Shown piece by piece: positions 58,917-64,000 of a DNA stretch of 64,000 nucleotides. The stretch comes from Juglans regia. Its lineage: Eukaryota; Streptophyta; Magnoliopsida; Fagales; Juglandaceae. Where the stretch lies: positions 33,185,866 to 33,249,865 of the forward strand of contig NC_049907.1 in NCBI RefSeq assembly GCF_001411555.2. Reading direction: 5' to 3'. Under the pieces are notes generated by a model. It was not told the DNA's origin. It saw only the letters and a list, made by a program, of their open reading frames with translations, and did no database searches. The first letter of the stretch is position 1. Each line of letters starts with the position of its first letter. The translations under genes and the position numbers were made by a program.

Positions 58917-60854
58917 TTTTTTTTTTTTTCAAATAGACAAGGTTACATGTCCACGATTGACCCATTCCCAATTTTATTAAAAAACCATCACTCATGTTGG
59001 AAGAATACCGTGGCAACAACCAAGTCCCAAGGGATTAACAAATAAACAATGATCAATTCTATACCTATTCTCAACACCAACAAAAAATAAAAGACAACAC
59101 CTATACAAAAATAGGATCCAAAAATAGCAGCACTGCTACCCGAAAATAAATACTTATTTCTCTCGCAAATAAGGCATTCTCAATTTGTCCAATCTATACC
59201 AACCTCTTACGTCTTTGGGAAGTTTCCCATCCATTCTAAACATCTTATTCTCCCCCTTAGCACCACTTTTTGCAAAATAATCCGCAACATTATTCACTTC
59301 CCTAAAACAATGACGAATAGTGAAATCAAACTCCTCTAAGAGAATCAACAAGTTTTTCCAAAAATTCCAAAGATACCAAACTGTACACCTGTTAGACAAA
59401 ACCCAATTCACAGCTACCAAGGAATCACACTCAATATCTACTGCTAAACACTCCATCTGCTAGCATAACATCAAACCCTCCAATATCGCCCTCAATTTAG
59501 CTTTATTATTGGAACAATAACCAAAAGATTTAGAGAAAGCAAACACCATCTTGCCCGTACTATCTCTTAAAACACCTACCCCTCCACCACTACCTAGATT
59601 TCCAAAACTACTTCCATCTAAATTTAATTTAAATCTTCCTAGACAGACGAATAACTCGAGTGTTAACTCGACATTTCTCCACAATCCGAATGTCTAAACG
59701 ATTCAGTATAGCGAACTAGACAGACGATTAACCTTAGAAACCTTCTCAGCCACTACACAAACCCAATATTTAATTGAGTTCCAAACCACACCCAACCTCT
59801 CAAGTTTCCCTTCTATCCGGGCTACACACCGCCTCCTCCACAACCTCCAAACCACAATAATAGGAATAGTGCTAATAATAGTACCAACTTGTGACTGCCG
59901 TGATGCTCTATTGAACCATGCTTGAATTCTTTCATGCCATCCTTGTTGGGGCATAAACGGAATGGAAATTTCAATCGAGACTTTGCACCACACAACTCTT
60001 GCAAACTGACCACTGCCCAACACATGCTCTAAGTCTTCCACCATGCTCCTGTCACAACAATTACAACAAGAAACTAAAGGAATGCCAATTTTTTGTACCT
60101 GATCATCAACACTTCAGCAACCAAAAACTGCCTTCCACATGCATAGAGACATCTTCTTTGGGAGCAACTTATTCCATATCCATGATATCCATGAAGCCCA
60201 CTCAAGCCTCGGCATTCTGATTCGAAGAAGATCCCAGGCTGACTTTATTGAGAAGATTCCATTTTTATCCGGCAACCATATCAGTAAATCTTTATTTTCC
60301 TTCAAAGACCCCACCGTTGCCATCACATTTGTTGCCAACTGATCACCTAACATTTCTTGCAACCTGTCCACATCCCAGGCATCTCTAATGATCAACTCTC
60401 GGATTTTTATTTCTGGACTTGAAACCTTGTCAACCAAGCCATGTAAAGGACCTCTCTCCAAGAACTTATCTAAGGAATCCCCTCAACAACTTTCTTCCAG
60501 AACAGTGACCTTGACAAACCCCTCAAACACAAACTCAAGTGTTTATTCTTTGCATATTTGGCCCGAAAAAATATTGCCCATAAGGACTCCTATGTCAAAA
60601 CCTGCCACCCAAATTTAAGAAATAACGAATGCTGTACTTCTCTCAATTTTCTAACCCCAATACCCCCCTTCTCCACTGGAACACAATTTATTCCACGCTC
60701 TCCATCTTCTCTTATCTTTTCCCTCATTTTCACCCTAGAAAAAACCTGAAAACAAACTCTGTAACTTCTTAATCACTAACTTCGGCATTGGAAGAACTGA
60801 TAAAAGATGTATTGGCATACTAGAGAGAACATGCCTCAAAATGATCAGTCCTTT
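58917..60854 (-). mobile_element. 5'-truncated L1-type LINE, minus strand
   Basis: Minus strand, from the break: RT C-terminus (LRHVLSSMPIHLLSVLPMPK, about 60845-60470 with stops), zf-RVT region (60461-60114 and 60044-59703: WIWNKLLPKKMSLCMWKAV, QGWHERIQAWF) and RNase H (59684-59154: FKLNLDGSSFGNLG, then DIECDSLVAVNWV and HCFREVNNVADYFAKSG). A 3' UTR follows, containing GTGATGGTTTTTTAATAAAA, ending in poly(A) (T run 58917-58929 on plus). Frames are broken between the four ORFs. It retains only the 3' part of ORF2, as usual for LINE copies. Confidence 0.88.
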
Positions 60855-61064
60855 TCTAGAGTTGCAAGTTCAACATGTTTATATGGATGGTAATAGGGTA
60901 GCTCATAATTTGACACGTTTTGCTTGGAATATTGATGACATTATTATGTGGTGGGAATCTGTCCCAGGTTTTGTAGATCATGCCCTTTGGTTTGATCAAG
61001 CTGCTATGTACCTGACTTCTTAGTACTGATTGAAAGTTTGTTTATAAAAAAAAAAAAAAAAAAA
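60855..61064 (+). mobile_element. 5'-truncated LINE, plus strand, abutting the previous one
   Basis: About 165 bp of RNase H C-terminus (VQHVYMDGNRVAHNLTRFAW, then VPGFVDHALWFD), a TAG at 61021-61023 and a poly(A) run at 61046-61064. The RNase H sequence differs from that of the minus-strand LINE, so it is another lineage and not a copy of it. Its 5' end meets the 5' end of the other at about 60855. Confidence 0.75.
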
Positions 61065-61509
61065 ACAAAAATATTATTCAACATTATAATTCTATAGTAC
61101 TATATATACAATAGTCATTTGTACAATAGTAATTTGTAAAATATTCTAGGGGTTAAGGACATTAATGCATGTCATATCCCATTGAACACATTTATCTAAT
61201 GTGAAAATCTATAATTAACATATATATAAATTAACTAATTAAATAAACGTTTTTCATCAATTTATTAATTACCCTTTTGGAGTAAGGAAATTCATTGGGA
61301 AATCAACCTGCATGGTCGGTGGTGCAATTGGTCAATGGTCAGCCACATACTATTTCCCACCAAATCATGGTGATCATAGTTATTAGCATGAATTATATAA
61401 AATGAGTGCATTTATACGCTCGCACACGCGTAGCTGCTTGAAGTCATTTAAAACTTTTTAAACCTAGTAATTGACGGCCAGCAATACGACAAATAATTAA
61501 TCCCTTTTG
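61065..61509. other. Non-coding spacer
   Basis: No gene or element recognised. Confidence 0.45.
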
Positions 61510-61920
61510 AATTTCAACTCATTCAATCTCATCTAATTATTATAATTTTTTTAAATTTCCACATAATATATATATATATATGATATAATAAATAAAAGAA
61601 ATACTCTAACCACTAAAAGATCATACACAATTAATCCTACAAACTAATATGTCTAGATATGGTTCGTCAGATTATAAATTTACTTTTATTATAAAATAAA
61701 TCTAACGGATAAAATGAAGTCACGTCAATTTGTGATATTATTTTTATGTAATTCCTTTATAGATGTAGTAGTATTCTATAATAAACAATTGAACTTTTTC
61801 AAATACAAAATAATAATAATATTAAAAACATAATATTCTAATAATATTTTATTCAATTTTCAACTTGAAAGCTTACCTATGATTAATTTATCTCATTTCA
61901 ATTCACTATCAAAATCCCAC
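61510..61920. mobile_element. Family A MITE interrupted by a family D MITE
   Basis: TTTCAACTCATTCAATCTCA..TAATTTTTTTAAATTTCCAC on the left continues after the insertion as CAATTGAACTTTTTCAAATA..TATTCTAATAATATTTTATT and ATTTATCTCATTTCAATTCA. This is the same order as the intact copies at 52433 and 54122. Confidence 0.65.
61593..61776. mobile_element. Family D MITE, 184 bp, TSD TATAATAAA
   Basis: Perfect 9-bp duplications TATAATAAA at 61584-61592 and 61777-61785. The core CAGATTATAAATTTACTTTT and ATAAATCTAACGG is shared with copies near 7637, 21190, 25681 and 53278. The ends AAGAAATACTCTAACCACTA and inverse TATAGATGTAGTAGTATTC are imperfect inverted repeats. A 9-bp duplication suggests Mutator-like mobilisation. 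Confidence 0.7.
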
Positions 61921-62506
61921 CTAAAGCCTACCTATGATTAAAATGGCAGGCATGCATGTGTCAAAGCCATTATAACAACGGATCGATAAAGATGCATGCA
62001 TGGTTAATTACGACTTTTTCAACCTTCATGTAATATTTGAGTTAGTCTTGAATCATAGTTATTTCTAATTTTCCATTTTATTTGTAACTAATTAACTCCA
62101 TCGAGTACGTAGAAACAGTAGTACACGGATTTCATTGCTAAAAATATGGGTATCTTTTGAGTTATGCAGCTAGTAGTACTTAATGACAAGATTTAAATAA
62201 CAAGCTCCTATCGGCCTATATATGGTTGGGAGGATTTTGTGGCTTTTGGACATCTTTAATTCGTGATCTGTACCGGCACCAAAACAATTCTTATAGCATT
62301 AAAAATAAAATAGATCAGATATTTTTTGGATTTTCTTTTAATGAATTGAATGATTAATATTTATTGGTAGCCTTTGTTAGCCACGGCCAATCAGTTTTTT
62401 GTTTTTGTTTTTATCAACTCGGCCATTGTTGATTCAACAATGTCAACTACTCTTTGCAAACGGCAAAATGGCCGGTGCCAAGCTTTCTATAAAGAACAAT
62501 GTTGTA
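61921..62506. other. Non-coding spacer
   Basis: No gene. Several GCATGCATG words near 61950-62000. Confidence 0.45.
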
Positions 62507-62660
62507 TACAGTCGTGAAATGCGTAAATATCGTACAGTCATTTAGAAAAAGAGTGGAGTCTACTCTTAAAAAATTAATTTCTTTTTATGTGAGTCTCATA
62601 TTTATTCACTTTTTTTCAAAGCGATTACACGGTGCTATCATTTCTCTAAATGGGGCATAT
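62507..62660. mobile_element. MITE-like repeat, family C
   Basis: AATGTTGTATACAGTCGTGA on the left, CAAAGCGATTACACGGTGCT on the right, with GTCTACTCTTAAAAAATTAA filler. A second copy is at 28925-29095. Confidence 0.5.
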
Positions 62661-62669
62661 CGTCCGGTT

Positions 62670-62880
62670 TTAAATTGAGAAATGATTTATACAAATTCTA
62701 ATAAATAAATCATCTTTATGAAAAAGTGAAACCCATTATGAAAAAACCCATTATGAAAAAATACATTTTTTTTTCTTTATAAGTGAGACCCACTTTTTTA
62801 TAAAAAACTTGCATGAAGTTTGTCTATTTGAAATTTACACCTAGCACTGCTCTTTTAAATTATACAGTATTCAGTTGTTT
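62670..62880. mobile_element. MITE-like repeat, family E
   Basis: GAGAAATGATTTATACAAAT..GTCTATTTGAAATTTACACC..CACTGCTCTT. Related sequence at about 57385-57545 (GTCTATTTGAAATTTA corresponds to ATCTATTTAAAATTTA). A short internal duplication (CCCATTATGAAAAAA twice) lies near 62735. Confidence 0.4.
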
Positions 62881-63343
62881 ATACGAACAATGCTCACATT
62901 CATTGTAAACTAAACACATAAGTCACAAAAATTTCGCTTAAAAAATAGGTGGAACAAGTACTCAGAGTTATAAACTGGTAAATCTCATGTTCCTTGCTTT
63001 TTATTTATTTTTTTTAGAAAAAAAAAAAAATTAGTATCATGCCTACCTAGCTAGTTTGTATGATATCTGGAAATAATTTGGGTCAGCACAGCATGCATGT
63101 GGAATCAAAGTGGCCGGTTTTTTATGTCTTCATTTGATATTTTTCCAAAGGCACTTTCTTTGACTAAATTAATAATTATTTGCTTAAAAAATAATTGTTA
63201 TTCAAGCTTTGGTTTGTGAGGGACTCGAGTCTATAAATTACATCAACCTGATATAGAACTCATATCTTCCAAGCTCAAACCCTCTCTAAAGCTCAACAAC
63301 TGATCCTGATCTCTTTATCATTTTTCCAATCTCTTAGCTAATC
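62881..63343 (+). promoter_or_regulatory. Upstream region and promoter of PR-10 gene 2
   Basis: TATA-type TATAAATT at 63232-63239, about 105 bases before the ATG, the same spacing as in gene 1. A TTGAC W-box core lies in CTTTCTTTGACTAAATT near 63158. No other assigned sites. Confidence 0.5.
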
Positions 63344-63932
63344 ATGGGTGTCTTAACTTATGAAACAGAGTCTACCTCAGCTATCCCACCGGCTAAGCTG
63401 TTCAAGGCCTTTATCCTTGACGGTGACAACCTTGTTCCAAAAGTTGCACCTCAAGCCATCAAGAGTGCTGAAATAATTGAAGGAGATGGAGGGCCAGGAA
63501 CCATCAAGAAGATAAGCTTCGCTGAAGGTTAGTTTCTAGTACTATTAATTTTTTTAAGATAGTATTTTTTCTCACTTTTGGCCATACATCATGAGGATTA
63601 TATAAAAAGAGTAACAAATCTTGGGCTTTGCAGGTAGCCATTTCAAGTATGTGAAGCACCAGATCGATGCGATTGACCACGCAAACTTCTCTTATGGCTA
63701 CAGCGTGATTGAGGGCGATGCTCTGGGCGATGTTCTTGAGAAAATCACTTACGAGATCAAGATAGTGGCTTCCCCTGATGGAGGATCCATCTTGAAGAGC
63801 ACCAGCCACTACCACACCAAAGGCGACCACGAGATCAAGGAAGAGGATGTAAAGGCTGGCAAAGAAAAGGCAGCTGGTCTTTTCAAGGCTGTTGAGGAAT
63901 ACCTCTTGGCACACCCTGATGCCTACAACTAA
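63344..63932 (+). CDS. PR-10 / Bet v 1-family protein (gene 2)
   Basis: Tandem paralogue of gene 1, same strand, about 7.5 kb downstream. Exons 63344-63527 and 63634-63932 have exactly the same lengths (184 and 299 nt) as in gene 1. The GT-AG intron, again in codon 62, is only 106 bp. 160 aa from [10 protein letters not shown] to LLAHPDAYN. The loop GDGGPG at 47-52 is closer to the family consensus than gene 1's [26 protein letters not shown] and [20 protein letters not shown] are typical of Fagales PR-10s. No disruption. Predicted to be cytosolic and to bind hydrophobic ligands. Which paralogue is expressed in which tissue cannot be read from the sequence. Confidence 0.96.
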
Positions 63933-64000
63933 AACAAAGCTTGTCTTTGTCTATCTATGTCTTTGGCTTTCAAGTTGTTTTTTGCGCGTGTTGTCTAACT
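63933..64000 (+). other. 3' UTR of PR-10 gene 2, cut by the window edge
   Basis: T/G-rich sequence right after the stop. No polyadenylation signal before the end of the window. Confidence 0.6.

Noticed and set aside
63504..63914. 136-aa ORF antisense to PR-10 gene 2 exon 2
   Set aside because: Shadow of a strongly biased coding exon. It spans the intron and has no family character.
1..64000. CRISPR arrays, operons, rRNA, tRNA and organellar inserts
   Set aside because: None seen by eye. The window is eukaryotic nuclear DNA, and direct repeats here are tandem duplications or transposon parts. A tRNAscan-type run could still find a tRNA that I missed.

Overview
The window is nuclear DNA of a flowering plant. 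It has intron-containing genes with plant-specific domains, an AT-rich background with long (TA)n tracts, and many LTR retrotransposons, LINEs and MITEs. The PR-10/Bet v 1 genes have the length, intron position and ending (HPDAYN) usual in Fagales, so a woody dicot of that order (walnut/hickory, oak/chestnut or birch kin) is my best guess. This is inference from protein character only.

Four host genes are supported base by base. (1) A type-B response regulator of the ARR1/ARR2 kind lies on the minus strand (CDS 11944 to 8590, six exons, 680 aa, intact). (2) A Di19 zinc-finger gene lies on the plus strand (29501-33395, five exons, 220 aa); its third intron is an AT-AC, U12-type intron. (3, 4) Two tandem PR-10 genes lie on the plus strand (55061-55860 and 63344-63932, two exons and 160 aa each).

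The rest is mostly transposon debris, often nested. At 1089-6488 an AACCGG-rich hAT-like element is split by a fragment of a plant 'gypsy-type transposon' gag-like gene. That gene is in turn split by a 3.48-kb solo LTR with an ATCCC target duplication. A 0.77-kb probable solo LTR sits at 25893-26664. Inside Di19, intron 3 carries a complete 431-bp TRIM (TTCAA duplication) and intron 4 a MITE. A minus-strand solo LTR (34270-36745) contains a 652-bp hAT MITE with an 8-bp duplication. A complete but dead Ty1/copia element (37179-44428, TATCT duplication) follows, then a deleted Ty3/gypsy element on the minus strand (45881-49217, ACTAG duplication). Between the PR-10 genes, two 5'-truncated LINEs meet head to head. 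Short MITE families recur throughout, and one copy is nested in another with a perfect 9-bp duplication.

The genes form no operon-like unit. The functional themes are cytokinin two-component output (type-B ARR), drought or stress transcriptional control (Di19) and pathogen or abiotic stress response (PR-10). No rRNA, tRNA, recognisable miRNA hairpin, CRISPR or organellar insert was seen. I found no wholly unknown coding system. The most unusual structures are the U12 intron hosting a TRIM and the multi-level nests whose target duplications can be read directly.
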